A stretch of DNA of 64,000 bases from Pachypanchax playfairii (Eukaryota; Chordata; Actinopteri; Cyprinodontiformes; Aplocheilidae), in the NCBI GenBank assembly GCA_006937955.1, contig SSNP01000015.1:6135548-6199547 (forward strand), in the 5' to 3' direction. Both the position numbers and the translations under genes were made by a program. The stretch's first letter is position 1; each line of letters opens with the position of its first letter. Shown one piece after another: positions 24,855 to 39,700 of the stretch. The notes under the pieces were generated by a model that did not search any database, was not told the DNA's origin, and saw only the letters and a list, made by a program, of their open reading frames with translations.

Positions 24855-26661
24855 TGAAGCATTCTGAATCCATCTCACACCCACTCTCACTTTCCCAACA
24901 TGCACAGAAACATCTCAACATGTGCCCACTGATTTGTTTCTCCTCTGTTTCCTCCACCTGGCAGCTCTTAGTATGTCTTCCACGTTTTGAAAGCGTCGTC
25001 TCATAAGTTCAATCAATAGTGCAGCCGGGTCTTCCAAACCCAGAGTGCTTTGTGGACAGATTTCAGACCTGCCCTGAAATCCTGCAGCCTCTAGCACTCC
25101 ACGGTTCAGAGAGCAGCCTGGTTAAAAAGATATAGCAGATACAAAAAATAAATTCTTCAATTTTCACAGAAAAGTCAATTATCTGAATCAATATCTGAAT
25201 ACCTGTAAATATTAGTTTTTGTTTGATCAGTTAAAACAGTCAGAACTTAGCAGAACAACTAAACTGATCTTAAATTTGTTCCAGTTTCAGCTCCTTTTCA
25301 CTAACCCGAGTGCTCGTTGCACATAAAGAAAGTACATTAAATGGTTATCAGTGCACAATATAATCATCATCTTCTGGAAGACGTCAGACCTGCAAAGAGC
25401 TTTTTATTTAACATTTCTGTGCTGAAATGTTTAAATTTATTCTCTTCATACAGACGTTAATGACCAGAGGAACAAAGTGTTGGTTCTCTGACTCGTGTGG
25501 TAAAGAGTACAGAGATGTGTATTTGTTGTCATCTCATCTGGTCCTGGAGACACCTGAGGGTGCAGCTGTTTGTCGTCTCTGGGTTTGATGCTACAAACGC
25601 AAACATTAGCTCCGTGTTCAGTCCAGCTCTTTTAAATAATTTACAATCAGCTAATGTTGTTATTAGTAGCAGATCTGAAATTAGTTGGCACTTGTTTGCT
25701 CTCTCATTGTGGCTCGTCATGTTCTGCCAGGATAACTGGAACTGTTAAATAATGAATGACTGTGTGATTAGCTGTTTGTTTCTGTTTGCCTGTTGCAGGA
25801 CTGTAACTCCTGTTTAATATTTAACACAAGCTGAAAACCATCTAAAACCATCTGAAACCTGCATTCACCATGTAACATATTGATCTATTGATAGATAATT
25901 GGTCCTTTATTTCTGTTAATTGATTCTTTTACAACATTTAAAGATTAGAAAGCATGTTAAGGTTCAACCTCCGTCTCTCATGAGAGATGATTTAATTGAC
26001 AATTAAAATTGTCATTTTTAGACAGTTTTTTAATAATGTGCATTTTATCACAAAACAGACCAGATAAGAGGTTGGATAATAATTTAAATTGCACTGGACT
26101 GAGATCATTTTGACTGTTTGTGACTTATTGCAGAATGAATAAATCGTATGAACACGTTTCAATAGTTTCAGCAATAATAGTTTGCATGAAATTACAAATA
26201 TTTATCGTTACCAGGAAAAACCTGTAATCTAATCTGCTGGATGGGACAGATCTGCACAACCTTGTTGTTGAAGGATGTAACAGCTCATCTGTCATTCAGC
26301 TCGATCGTACTTCTCTATTATTATGATTTGGCTAAAAACCTGAAACTCCCATCGAGCTCTCAGGGTCACTGAACAAAAGCCTCCTTTGATGCAGGTCTGA
26401 CGTCCTGATGTCACATTCTCAAGGTGCTGATCCGGTTCCAGCACTGATGCTGCACTTTCACTTAAATGTATTCTTTTAAATTACTTTCTTTCATTTATAA
26501 AGTAAAAAGCCACATTTGTTTAGTACAAACCAACCTTCACCGTGTCACATTTCACCGCCTGAGCACTCAGAAGTTTAGACACACTGTCATCATACGGACT
26601 GACAGTTATTATAGTAAATTAAGAAACTTAATTTTGATTGTCAGCTTAATTTTCTTGCGTT
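24853..26661. other. Non-coding stretch, no gene recognised
   Basis: Ordinary AT-rich non-coding sequence. The largest frames (about 83 codons at 25497-25748 and 63 codons on the opposite strand at the same place) lack splice support and resemble nothing known. A small direct repetition of the kind aaaaccatct occurs near 25836-25855. Confidence 0.55.
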
Positions 26662-26670
26662 AAAAAAAAA

Positions 26671-26711
<41 letters not shown>

Positions 26712-26783
26712 TTTTTTTATATATATATATGAGAATAATCAGAATATATTTTATATATATATATATATATATTTTTTTTTTTT
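26662..26783. repeat. Compound A-run, (TG)n, (TA)n microsatellite with T runs
   Basis: A nine-base A run is followed by (TG)5, then (TA) repeats to about 26705, a short cacac plus T run, a second (TA) tract, a 20-odd base interruption, a third (AT) tract from about 26752 and a final T run of 12. The alternating TA tracts are self-complementary and could form cruciforms or hairpins. Confidence 0.95.
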
Positions 26784-29700
26784 GTTGTTTCTAGCTTTTG
26801 AAATGCAGTAGTTGTACTTTTTTGTGACATTTGGGTTTAACATAAGGTGAAAGTAGGAACAGCTGATCCCTGTCTGGTCTACAAATCTTTTTGATTTTAA
26901 ACTACAACATCTGATTTTACGCTGATGAGAAAACATTTTCCTTTGAGTGTTGAATGAAGGTCATTTTGCTCCCTTGGTTGTGAATCACATCACACTCACC
27001 AAATACTGTCCAAAATTTGCTGAATACGTCAAATAAATTGTTTAGTTGCACAACATTCACACAAATGTTACGCAAACTTTCTTGTTCCAGTTTATCTCAG
27101 AAGTGTGTTTTAATGTAGTCTGAGGAATTTGTCACACTTAAATTGGTGAATTCTCTTTTTTTGTTTTTAATCAGTCACCGTTTAGTTTCAGTGGTCACAG
27201 ATGTGTCAAAGATGTCTCACATTTCTTACAAATTCTGGCTAAAAACCTCTGGGATGTGTCCCAGACACCTGTGACAACTTGATTTTGAGAGAAAATCTGT
27301 CTCTCAATTTTTTCAAAGTTGGTCAAAGATTTGGTGATAATAAAAAGCAACTCTGCAGTTCACATGTAGAAGGTCTGAACTCGTGGACATTTAGAGATCT
27401 CCTTTGGGAATGTCGTGTGCAGTTTGTCACTAACAGCTGCAGCTTAGTAAGAAACAGATTTTTTGTTAATATGATCTTGGAATATAAACAATGTGTTAAA
27501 CTTTTGGATAGTGCTCCATTTTTCCTTTTTCTTTAAAAGTCCCCCAACAAATCCAAAATGTTTAAATAATCCTTTTGTGAAAACTTGATTTTAAATCATT
27601 CCTTTTAAATTAAACAGAACCTAAGTGTTAACTTTAAACATGACTGAGTTGAATTGTTTAAAAGCCTTTGCTCCTTTACACAATGTGCGTTCAAGCATTT
27701 AATTGCACACATAATCACGACGTCAGAAATATTCTGAGTCGAGCGGCTCGGTCTTTTGAAGCTTGATTAGATGTGTATCTGCAAATGTGTGCATGAACAT
27801 GTGAAAATGTGTGCTGCGTGTCACCACACACCCCCGGGGGACAGCAAAGACGCGTCTCTTTAACCACTGGGACCAGGGAAGTTGGCACACCGTTAGCAGA
27901 TGCTGATTGGCTACCTCCATTCTTCCCAATGTGCTGCTGACCGGAGGCATTGATTTAATCACTCTGGCTTTACAGAGAGCCACTCAACATCCACTGTACA
28001 TGATCCTTTCCACCTATAACCCCCACACTCATTAACTCTTTTGCCCCCTTGGTCCTCCTTCACATTACCACAAGTATCCAGACATAATATCTGTATATGT
28101 GCACATGTAAGTGTTCAGTGTACAAGTGAGGTATCTCTGCTGGCTCGTGCTGTGAATATCAGCCTGGGATGTGCTGCCAAACTCCCTGGCTGGACCAAAT
28201 GAATTACTGCAAGAAGAGCAAGTGAGAACGGCTGCCCACATAAACAGCTGAGGGCATGTCTGAGTGTGCATGTGGGTGTTTATTCGTTCAAGTACATTTT
28301 ATCTGTGTCAAAAGAAAAAAGATGAGCGCTTTCTTCTTTCTATCACAAGAACAGAAATATGAGGAGAATCCTCTCATGTGAACCGCATCGTATTGTGGTT
28401 CAGATGAATGTATCTGACGAGGATTGTGGGATATCTTTATGGATCTGAGCTGTTTAATGATCAGCTATTACCCTTCTGTTGGTTCTCCTGAGCTCACACC
28501 AGGGTTTTCCCTGAGTTGGTCTACTTGACTTCCTTCCTCTAGGGTTTTCTTGGTCCCTGACACTTTGCAGGAGGTCAGTAATGTCCTCTTTCTTTTTAAA
28601 TTTTATGTTTTGATGTGGAGTTCTGGTCCTGGAAGGAGATGGTGCTGTCTTCCATTGTGGTTACAGTTTGAAGTGGATGCAGATTAAACAAACTGTTACT
28701 GAAAACTGAACAAAGCTGAAGTACATGTTCCCTCTTCTGTTCACTGTGCACGCAGTGGAAATGGGGAGCAGCACTAATTCAAATGCACCAATGTTTAAAA
28801 CCCAAATGATCTGGAATTGAGTTTAAAATGTACATTAAAGTGTTTGAATTGTAGGGTACAGTTTACTCACAAATAACATCTAATATATTTAGGAGAATCA
28901 ATCCAGTCCCGACAGTAACTGAGTATTTATTGTTGTTGACACTGTTTCCATTTCACTAAATGTAGATGTAAATTCAGTGATAATGATTTGGATTCAGTTT
29001 CCTCTGTGGGATAAAAAAAATACCAAACACAAACAGACACAAAAAAAAATCCTTATTTAAATAATGTAATTGCAGACAAGATGATTCGTGGATATTCTAT
29101 TTTTTCATCTTGTTAGACTAATTGTTGTTTAACATTTATGTGTTTCGGTGAGGCACAAACAATTTGTATGGAGGCGATTAAACGTTGATGTTGAAAGAAA
29201 TTCTTGCAGGCGGTGTAACTGGGTGATCGGGATGTAGAAAATTATAATTCCAAAGTTGTAGTTTTTTGAGAAAATGAATTAAAGAGCCATTAGAAAACGA
29301 GTTTGCACATATTTATTCACCTAAAGTTCTCAAATAATTAAAGAAATGTGGAGAAATCTTCATGCATGAAGGTTCAGATCTACATAAAAAACACAAAACT
29401 TGTTTTTTTTTTTCCAGGTTTTACTCAACAATCATTTTGATGCTGATCGTGTTGGACTTGAATCCTTGTATTGTTTTCACAAGATGGACTTTGTACTTTC
29501 ATTTCTTGAAATAACTGCCTGAAACTTCCATTCTGAATGTGATATGTTGACATTTAACAGAATCCATGCTCACATCCAGCCCTGCAATACTCTGTTACCC
29601 CAGGCAGAGGACTGGCAGCCCAACGGTGTCTGTCCACAGCAGTTGTTGCTGAAATTACACAGACTCAAAGTGATGTTGCTTTATGTGTCAGACGTTGGCT

Positions 29701-32700
29701 CAAATCACAGAGGAGCAATGATTTAGGAGTTTTATTTTCTGCTCAGCATACAGAAAGTTTCACATGTCGTTTTGGTTTCACAGATTTCATCACGTCTCTT
29801 TGCTTTCTTCTGCTGTCCATCCTTTAACATCCCAGAAACTGAAAAATTTGGAGCTACATTCCCGTCGTTCTGCCTTGTTTTTCAGCATCATTTGGTCTCA
29901 GCTTAGATTCTCTGTCGGATGCTTAAAGAAAATTTTAGTGTCGCAATTCTTGACCTGATTTTTGAGTCGATTATGACCTGATGAGTAACAAAGTCTGAGT
30001 GTTTCATGTTAAAGGATTCACATCATATGCAGGCAGGATAAAAGAATAAAGACAGAAGAGGACAGATAATGGACTAAGCAGCAGAAATAGATTCCTATTG
30101 TAATTTATCTGCATTCAAGGTCAAAAATAGCCTACGAACTTTGTACATGCAGATACCACAGACTCGCTGTTTGAGCATTTCTATAATGTAACTACAGTGT
30201 ACCATTATTCTCATCATTATCTTCCACAAATCATCTAATCTTCCATGTAAGTTGGAGCAGCCATGACTGTGTGGGTGTAAACGATGGTTGGATCATGCAG
30301 ATGATGCTGTGACAGCTGGACGTGGCTTCCGTTCTGCCTGATGAAGAGCTTTTCCACACATACCTCCCTCTCTGTCTCCCTCCTGTCATATTCTTTGTCT
30401 CCTTGTTTTCTCCCTCCCCCCAGCATTTGATCATAGCTGCTAGCTGTGAACTTGGCCTGCATACAACAGCCTCCATGTGTATGAGGGCACAAATGATATA
30501 TTTACCAACCCGGTCTCGCTTTGTAGAAGCTTTTATGTTGTTTTCTCCTTTTTATTCCTCCATGTTTTGAAGGTGCCCGCCCAGTTGAAAAGGATTCTAT
30601 CAGAGAATCGTTTTGGTTGTGCTGTTCAGAAGCTTTTGACTGGTTTATTCCTGAAATTATCAATGAAAAAAAGAATAAACTAGTTTTCCTTCAATAAAAT
30701 ACTCAGACTTTGTTGGCATTTTTCTCATTTTAATATCTTTAGGAAATTATTTTCCAAAAGTTTGTAGTATTTTTTTATTTATTTTTTTTATGTTAAACGG
30801 CACCAGATCTCCAAGTTAAACATCGTATTTATAAGGTTTACTTTTCATGGCTGCACTTGTTGTAAATTCAGCACAAAGAGCTGCTCAAGCATTCCTTCTG
30901 CTCACTTATGTTTTATAGCCACTTTAACTAAAACAAATGCAATTTATCCTCTTGTGAAGGGAGAGTTTGGTTCATCTGAAGTGGGCTTGGAGGAGGTACT
31001 TGTCTGTGTGCATTACCTTCTGAAGGTGGAGAATGTGCAATGCAAGACTGAAACTGAGGAGCGTAAATATAAAGTTTATTTTGTATAAGATGTGATATGC
31101 TTTGATTACTGAACACTCAAACTGTTTTTAACTTCAAGAAGTTTTTTTTTTTGTCTCCATACATCATACTGTTTAAGTAAATTCTCTTCTAGTTGCACAT
31201 AAATCTGTGTGTATTTAAAATGCAGCCAGGACAGAATTGATCAACAACTGCCTGCATATAGATTGTTTATTTAGCAAAGATGTATTAGCTTCATGCTACC
31301 TGGGTTTAGTTACAGCTAGAAAACCTTCCTCTCATGTGAACTTTGATCTAAGAGATTCAAGCTCATTTAGAAAATATTCCAGATTTTTTATCATGTAGTT
31401 AGAGATTTATTGATTACAGTTGGAGGTTTTTCGGACTTGTACGGGGTGAAGAGTTGTTGGTATTGGAGTCTTGGCTTACCTCACCCACCCAGCCATGTAC
31501 CCACAGCTGAAAGAAGGCCCTGGAAAACAGTGTGGCTGCAGATAAGGGAGCAATGACAAATGAGGAAGAGTTTCTTTCTTAGAGTTAAAACATAGAGCTC
31601 AGTGACTAAACCTGGGCTGTCTTAAAGAATGTGCGAAAAAAGTTTCAGGGATGCTCGGGAGCATTTATCAAAGGAAAAAAATAGTTCAGGGTGCGTCAAA
31701 AAGAAGGTGAGGAGAATGACAAATGGGATTATTTCAGAATGGTCAGTAAAGGTGTGCAGTAATCTGAATAATGTATGACTGTGCCATGCTTCTACATAAC
31801 ACAATACAACACAAAAATGCAGAAAAATATCACAACTGCAGAGCACTGCTCATAAAGAAATGTGCAAAAAGTGCCTTGAAACAGGTGAAACAGAGTAAAA
31901 AAACATTAGATACATCTCAAAAACCAGGTAATTACATTTATCATGTGGTAGTAACAAGTCTTCCAAGCTGTACAAGCTCATGCAACGTTCTCCGCATGCT
32001 GTTAAACACAACAAATAGAAGCTTCTTCTAAACATTTGGGACAAAGATCACATCTTAGAACTAAAGTTTCATATTTTTGTTGCACCCTGAAGAGAAGTTC
32101 AGATTGATTTGAAGTGTGGCTATCTGCAGTATTTTTGAGCAGTAGTCTTCATTGCAGCAGAGTTACCACTATTCAAAGAATCACGGAGAAATTCTCATGA
32201 AGTCGAGCTGAAAGAACCATCTAAGACTAAATATCCATTAAAACGATTAAAAACTCACAGATTTTACCTTTTTAAGGTGACATCATGTAGTTTTTTTTTT
32301 AGTTTTTGCATCAGTTATTGATGTGAACATGTGTTTGTTTACACTGAGGACTGTCTGTGACAGAATTAACGTAACACAATTTGTGTGGAAATACAATGTA
32401 ACCAAATTGTTTAGCCAGTCATTATCCGGTGCAACAGTGAAGAGGGATTAATAAGTAAAACAAACACAAGTTTAACATTTATTATCCTCAAGTTGTTTTA
32501 GATGATTGAAATTTGTTTTTGAAATTAGCTCTGCTATGATTCGCTGTTAGCTTAATTCTTTTATAACTGAAATCACTCTGACTGCAGGCTCTGACCTTAA
32601 AACACACACGAATCAAGAATATACAGCACTGTATACAATTTTTTTAAAATTAGTACTTGTTTAATAATAGTTTATAGGAATTTCTGGAAATGTATCAATC

Positions 32701-33634
32701 TATGAATGGTTTTGAGCAACAGCTTGACAAGTGGAGGACCAAAATGAAACAAAATCCTTAAAAGACTTGAAGCAGAACCTTAAAGATCTGTGGACACAAC
32801 ACTGCTTCATCCCTGGAGTTTAGGAACTTTTATCTTATTCTTAAGTAAGAATTAAAAATATATATATAACTAAAACATTTCTCTGAAAATGAATTGGTAC
32901 AAGGAGTGAAACTGAGTGAACAAGCAACCAAAGTATATAAAGAGAAAAAATCCCAAACCTTTTGAAAATCTGCAGAGCCACTGATCAAGACCACTTGAAA
33001 GGATTAAAGGAGTTTAGCTGCGCAGATGGAAAACAAAGGAATCCAGAACATTGTAGAAGTCTAACTCATCCCCTAAACTCAAAGAATGACAGGCTCATTT
33101 GGGCTGTAACAATGTATTTACAGGTATAAAAACAGTGATTACATATGACAGGAAGCCTTTTTATCTCACATATAAACCGGAACGTGAAGCTTCCTGTCAC
33201 TGCAGTTTTGTTGCACATTAACCCTTGTTGCCCCCTGACAGGTACATGGTGCCAAACTCAGTTTGACACAACACGCAATGCGTTTGCTGTGCAATCTCCT
33301 CAACTTTAAAGGAACAGAAATAGCTCTGGAGTCTTTTTATCAGACATGTTGAGGTGTGCAGGGGGAGGATTAAAACAAAGACCACAGAAGAAACCTATTT
33401 ATTCTTTTTGCTAACTGGGCAGCTCTGAAAATGGATGAACGTTGATTTATTCTGATGTTTTTCTTTACAATGTCTGAGTTGTGGAGGTGCCATGATGGAA
33501 CCGTGTTTAGTTTAAAACTATAGGAGTAAATAAAACTGCAGCTTTTCACTCCTCACAATTAGCTGCTTTTAAAATAAAATAAAGTCAAAACAGTTGAAAT
33601 AACAGTTGAATCTAATGCCTAGATGTAATTGGTA
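26784..33634. other. Non-coding stretch, no gene recognised
   Basis: Long AT-rich interval without a recognisable gene. The small open frames show no family resemblance, no paired splice sites and no codon-like bias. An 11-base perfect inverted repeat lies at 33146-33156 and 33189-33199. At 32600-33100 the wording vaguely recalls a badly decayed Tc1-like element (a tacagcactgta-like start near 32624), but I could not read a transposase. About 27720-27990 is relatively GC-rich and may hold regulatory DNA. Confidence 0.5.
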
Positions 33635-33775
33635 TATTTGATTAGCACTGTTGCCCCACAGCAAGAAGGTCCTGGGTTCAACTCCCAGCTGGAAGCTTTC
33701 AACATGATGTTTGGATGTTCTCCTTGTGGAACTCCGGTTTCCACCACTGCTTGTCATTGCTTGAATCATTGTAGG
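33635..33775 (+). mobile_element. Decayed tRNA-derived SINE fragment
   Basis: The stretch gattagcactgttgccccac followed by agcaagaaggtcctgg is the familiar tRNA-related head of a class of fish SINEs. It is followed by a good RNA polymerase III box B, ggttcaactcc, at 33675-33685. Next comes the usual post-tRNA segment (a form of 'tggatgttctccttgtgg' and 'ctccggtttccacc'). The box A end is degraded (the left part before about 33640 is not recognisable), and no target duplication or clear tail was found, so this is an old, probably 5'-truncated copy. Confidence 0.65.
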
Positions 33776-36700
33776 TAAATGATCTTGACAAAGCTTTTCT
33801 CAAATATTATATGTTTGTCTTTCTTACTGAGGAGAGTAATGGATTATTTTCCTTAACAAAAAAGCTAAAATAAACATTTCACATGTGCACCGAAACAGTC
33901 AGTGTTTCCTTTGAGGGAAAAAAACGAGATTTCAAATTTAGACACTTTGAAATATAGTTTCTGAAAGAAGTGTGCTGTTGTTTTACTGATCCATCGTTTT
34001 CTCAGTAAATCATCTAGAGAATATTATTTCTCATCCCAACAGCATTGATCTTCAACATCTGACTGAAGAGTAGCAAACAGCCTCCATTTGACCACTAATA
34101 TTCAGTGAACTGTACGAGTCCACTTTTCACACGTCCAGAGAAAAAACCCATCAGTATCTGATGGCCCCCCGCTGAGCTTCTCAAACACTTCAGAGTTCAG
34201 TTTCCCACAAACAGCTCAACTAAAACAAACCAACATATATATCTGTTTACTTTGGTGTCTGATAAAAAAAGTCAGTGGAATGTTTATCTCTTTCTTCCAC
34301 ACCAGAACTGCTTTTGACAGATGATTCTGTTCGTGCAAAAGAACTAACATTTTACAGATGGAAACAGGAAAAGGGATGCTGGTGCATCCTCACACAACCC
34401 CTTTTAACTTGAGAAGCTCTGATATGTTACAGCTTTACCAAAATAAAATAAATAAAGATTGTAGGTTGAAGAACTGATGTAAAAATATCTGTAGGTTATG
34501 AAGTCTTTTGCACGCCTATAATTGCAGCAAATTCACAGTACAAATACTCTGCAGCACTATCTGCTAAAATATGCACTGTTTGCATATATAAAAGCATCTT
34601 TTCTGTTTACAGCAAGTCTATAAAATCACTAAAGATATGCAGAACTACTGTTTCCCAGGAAAGCTTACATTAAAAACCCACAGCTCACACACCCAGGCAT
34701 GAAAACTAATGTTTTAATATAGACCTTAAAATACCAGATTTTTTTGTGGGGTTTGGTGAAGAAGCTTCTGTTGGAAACCAGCGGAGAGAAACTACCAGTT
34801 AAAACCCAAAGTGTTTTCTCAGCAGCATGTTTGAACATGACTCGTCTGTCTTTAATCCAACCTGCTTCCTTTTGACCCACTTTGTGCTTGTCAGTCTCAA
34901 TTTCATACAGAAGATGATAAAATATGTTTGATAGCAGTTAAAAAGAAGCAGCACATCATAGTATGTAGTTGACTGGTGACAAGCATGACAAGAAAAATGA
35001 TGACAAACATGAGGGATTTTTTATTTTTTTTTCAAACCAGGCTTGACTCAGAAGAGAAGCTCTACGTCATCTCTGCTCCAAACCAACTTCTGCCATATTT
35101 TCTCTCAAAGCGATGACAGAATCCAGACGAGTGACGGGATGGAAATTATTATTTTTGACCATCTTTTCCAAATAAAAGAAGGAAACAAGTTTTCTCTACA
35201 CAAACAGGACAAACTGTCACTTAAAACAAGGTTAAAGATGATGGAAGTTTTCCTCTCAGTCTTCACACTGAAAACACAAACTTTTATAAAGTATTCATCT
35301 TTTGATGTTTAAAAAAAACCTTAACATGAATGTTTCTGGTTTCAATTCATTAAATGTTGGAGCATTAGAGTGAATAACAGGAACAATAAATTATAGACTG
35401 AATTCATTTACTGTGTTCTCATCCAGTTCTTTTTCTGCTTCATTTATATAGATTTAAAACATGTCATTAATTTGTATTTCCTTTGAGATTTTCAGTATTT
35501 TCAGTATTTATAGTATAGTATAGTATTTTTCCAGGTTTAGAATCAGATCTAAAATGTTTGAAACCGTCTGAATCCCGCTGACCAAAGCTTAAGGCAGGAT
35601 AAAGATACAGACTGCTCATGCTGAGTTTCTTCTGCCAGCAGCAGAACCTTTTAATAATTTTACTCCCTAGAAAATTCAGTCGGATCATTAAATGGGAAAT
35701 CTGTAAGTAAGTTGGTTTGTTGCTGGATCATAGTTTGTTTTGATTGATTATTACCAGGTGATAAGTCAAGTTACTGTTTAATGTAAAGAGATTGTTTTGT
35801 AGATTTCATTAATGTTTTTATTTTTTATTTTGGGAGTCACGTGTTTGACTTAATGAGCCGGACAGTGTCTGTGTTGAAAGCGAGTTTCTGAAATTCACTG
35901 GTAACAACTTTTCCTGCAAAACTGGAGTGACATGCACAACTCCAGCAGATTTTATTTACAGTCACCTTTCAAAGTTGTCCTAACAGTTTCTCTCTGTTGG
36001 CTCAGATTACTCAAATATGTTGCAATCACTTGTCAGCCCTCTTTACAAAAGCCACCTTCCTGCAAACTCGAACACAGATCTCAAACATCAACCATCTGCA
36101 GTGAAACGTCAGTTCATTCCCCATGTAAAATTAATGTACAGGTAAAAGGCAACAAAATGCAAAAAAACCTTAGAATATCAGTTGTTAATTTGAATGTCAG
36201 GAAAACATCAAATGTTACAGTTTTTTACAACACAGTATATATTACCCTGACTGTAGTGATAATTATAAGAACACACAGAGTAAATGGAAGCTCGTACGCG
36301 GCCACATTCTGTTGATAAATAGATGCGCTGCATGTTGGATTGCCTTGCCAGAAATTCATTAGTGCATCATCACTCAGTGCCCAATGAAACAGTTGGAAAG
36401 GTTGCCCCCTCTGTCCACAGCCTGCCAGGTGAAACACCACTCAACATTAAACACCTGTTTCTGGCAGTAACCAGTCTGCACCCATAAAGAGATGCAGTTA
36501 AGACAAAACTCTCTATTTAGGAAATAAGTCTGCCTGAATGGGAACAGCTCCAGAGAATGGGTCAGATAAAGAAAGACAAGGGACGAGATGGAAGAGTGCA
36601 AAAGAGATCTGGGAGAAGGAGAAGAAAATAGATCATGTAATGACAATTAGGATTCCAGAGAGAAGCTGGTCTGTGAGAAATTGGCTCAAACAAAAGATAA

Positions 36701-39700
36701 GACGTAAAGATCAGCTGAGATAAGCTGCAGAGAGTAAAACAGAAAATGCTGCAGCTGGAAAACAGAAACAGAACAAGTGTTCAGTATAAGAAAGGATCTT
36801 TTTAAATAATGGAATGAAATGTTATCTATCAGTGTCAGACTCTAGAAGATTTATTGCAGTCAAAGACAAACTGGAATTTAGTGGACTGGATTCATCACGC
36901 CAGGACAAAACTTCACTAGATCTTATTCTATTTATGTTTAGACATTGTGACCCACAGGGAGCAGAAGTTGGTTTTAGCTTCATCACCTATTTTAGCAGTG
37001 ACTCATCTAGAATAAACATTTTATAACACAAACAAACAAAGCAAGATTGTAATGCAACAGACAGTTTTCTGCAACGTTCCAGAACAAAATGACTGTTTAC
37101 ATTTGACACAAAGTGCAGCTGCTCATGGGTATAATTTTTTTTTTTTTTTACATGAATCACAGTACAGAATTTCTGTGTGACACTTGCACTCCAATGAATA
37201 GCAGCAGACTGTGCCACTTGGAAATCCCATAAAAAGGTCCTCGACTGTGAACGTGCTGAATTGGTGTCTGGTTAAATCGCCACTTATGGGTGCTGCACGA
37301 ACAGCCGTCCTTCTGGTGTTTGAGCAGAAACACAGCAGTGAGGGGAAACGGGGCCACGGCTGTGGCAGCGACGCGCAGCATTCAGCACGGCAGGCAGATT
37401 GTTGAACAGCTGCAAAAAGCAATTTGTTTGACAAGTCAGATTGTTAAGAGCGCAGAGAAGAGCGACGGAAATGCTTTACCTGTGGACCCAGTCATTGCCT
37501 TGTATCAAAAGGCATTGGGATGATGATAGGCGGCCTGGTGAGGTGCTTGGAGATGTGATGCTGCTGTTGTGAGAGTTCACTTCTTGTCATGAAAACCCTT
37601 GGAACAAGGTGAAGTCAGTTGTGCACGCTTAAGGCTGTGCACTGCCCTGCAACTTTTAAATGTTTTCTTGCATCAACTCACCCGGTTTATTTGGAGTAAA
37701 TAACCAGATCTTCACATAATAATCTCAAGCTATCGAAGTTATTTATTCCTTTGAATCAGGCTGCTGCAGAAATGTTTAAAACAAAGAGAACAGTGTCCAT
37801 TGAGGACCAAGTTACTGCCAGCAGATACCAGCAAACTTTTGAAGTCTGCAGCATTTTGTTCTACTGCTGTCTGTCTGTTCATAAGCTTTTAACATAATTA
37901 AAATTAAAGACAAGCTGGGAAAATGAGGAGGCAAATGCTAATACTATAGTGTAAATGAACTGAACAAAACACGTTTAAAAACACAACTACCAGTTAATTT
38001 CAAACTTATCTTTAATTGAACTTTGATAGCCTTTTTCATAAGTGATCATTTGAAATCTGCACCCTGACTACACACTTTTAAAGGGCGCAATCATTTGGTT
38101 TAAATGCTTTTTATGCTTCACACCGGATTCTGTGTATCTGCACAATCCCGCGCTGACTCTGCAGTGAAAGCTTGACATACACAGATTTCATAACAGATGT
38201 GCAGCGCCCTGAAAACACGGCGAGATAAAATGATGCTGAGAGTGACGGGAGGGAAAACAGGCCGAGCCTGGTGGAAGGACATCTGGGTGTTTCATTATCC
38301 CTCAGCTGACCTGACTGAGCTGTTGTTTTACATGCAGAGTTTGGTCAACATGAAACTCAGAACAGCTGCAGGAAAAAACATAATTACAAGAAGAATTGAA
38401 TGGTGAATTAGAATAGCAGGAATGAAAGAAGTCAGATTTTAAGTTTATTATTTGTTCTCAAGCATCTCAGTGTTTATAAATGGTTAGACTTTCACTTACA
38501 GTGTGTAAAGGCTGTAATTTATTTTCATAATGAAATCTCTTTACAAGGCTCTCAGAGGAATACAGAGTCTAATAGTCCCTCATCAACTACACTGAAAAAT
38601 ATGTAAAAGCCTCAGAGACTGCACTTGACAAATTATGAAAATGGATCACAGAAGTTGACAGTCAGCACTGTTTACTGGGGTTTAACAGATTTTATTGTGT
38701 TAAGCCTCCTCAGAGGAGCGGTAAATTTTTAACAGTAGATTTTTTTGTTTTGTTGTAAAGTCATGGATCCTTTAGAGGGAGTATTGATTTGGCTTCAAAG
38801 ATAACCCAGACTAAAAGAATCCCTGAGAGGCTTCTCAACCTCCAGGTTTAACTTTTTTATTCAGAGTTTAAGGAGGTGCAGCATTCCCACAGCACTAATA
38901 GGGTCCCTCTTCATACCTTTTCTGTGGCACTCGCTTTGTGTATCATCTCACAGAGCATTCATGCATTTTCACTAGATATTTGATGAGCATGTGTTCACCC
39001 CTACGTCCTCACAATCCAGAGCTTTGGACTGGCAGATAACCTCAGAAGTGACTGTGCCCATCACTTTCTCCTCTTGACTCCTCCCTGGCTCGTGGGTCGA
39101 GCTGGCAGCTGTCAAACACAGTGTGGCATGCAGCGAGGCGTAACGCGTCCTGGCATTTCGCTCGCTCCGTCTCTGTGACAGCGGCTGAGTGACAGTCACT
39201 GCCAGCCTGACAGTCTCTCACCCAACTTCCCCCGTGCCCTGGGTTCCAATTGTTATCATTACTGAGAGGTCGAGAATCATCATTTTCTCCTCTTGGAACA
39301 TGGAAGCACTCCCAGCGATGGTGGCAGCACTGCGGCGGCAGCCAGCGTTGTGTGAATGACAAGATATTATAGCAGCTGTAGTGACAATGGTTCATGCACA
39401 CCAGGGGCCATAAAACTAATTCATTTGCTGTCTCCCTCTGTTTCTACCACAAATCTACAGTTATATGACTCAACCTTCAATGCCCTTTAGTTGGGGGAAT
39501 GGGCTCATGCATCTGGATGGATTCGTCTGCAACAAAAAGAATAGTAAATCTATAGGTGGCAGTAGGGGAATAATGACCAAGAAAATCTTTAAGTGGGATT
39601 ACGACTCCTGTGTCAGCCAATCAAAACTCAAGCCACCTGTCAATAGGGTCCTAATTATGGCCAAACCTCCCAGTCTTATTTCAAAAGGGATGTCACAAAC

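Noticed and set aside
24638..24957. Open frames with long Cys-Val or His-Thr repeats on both strands
   Set aside because: They are translations of the AC microsatellite.
32600..33100. Possible further Tc1-like relic starting with a tacagcactgta-like end
   Set aside because: No matching second end and no readable transposase motif could be found.
33635..33775. A functional tRNA gene suggested by the box B sequence
   Set aside because: The box A half and a cloverleaf are missing, and the downstream sequence is that of a SINE body.
36538..36723. 61-codon frame with IPERSWSV, faintly like the exon-candidate motif
   Set aside because: Weak, purine-rich acceptor and no consistent phase; the similarity is too short to use.
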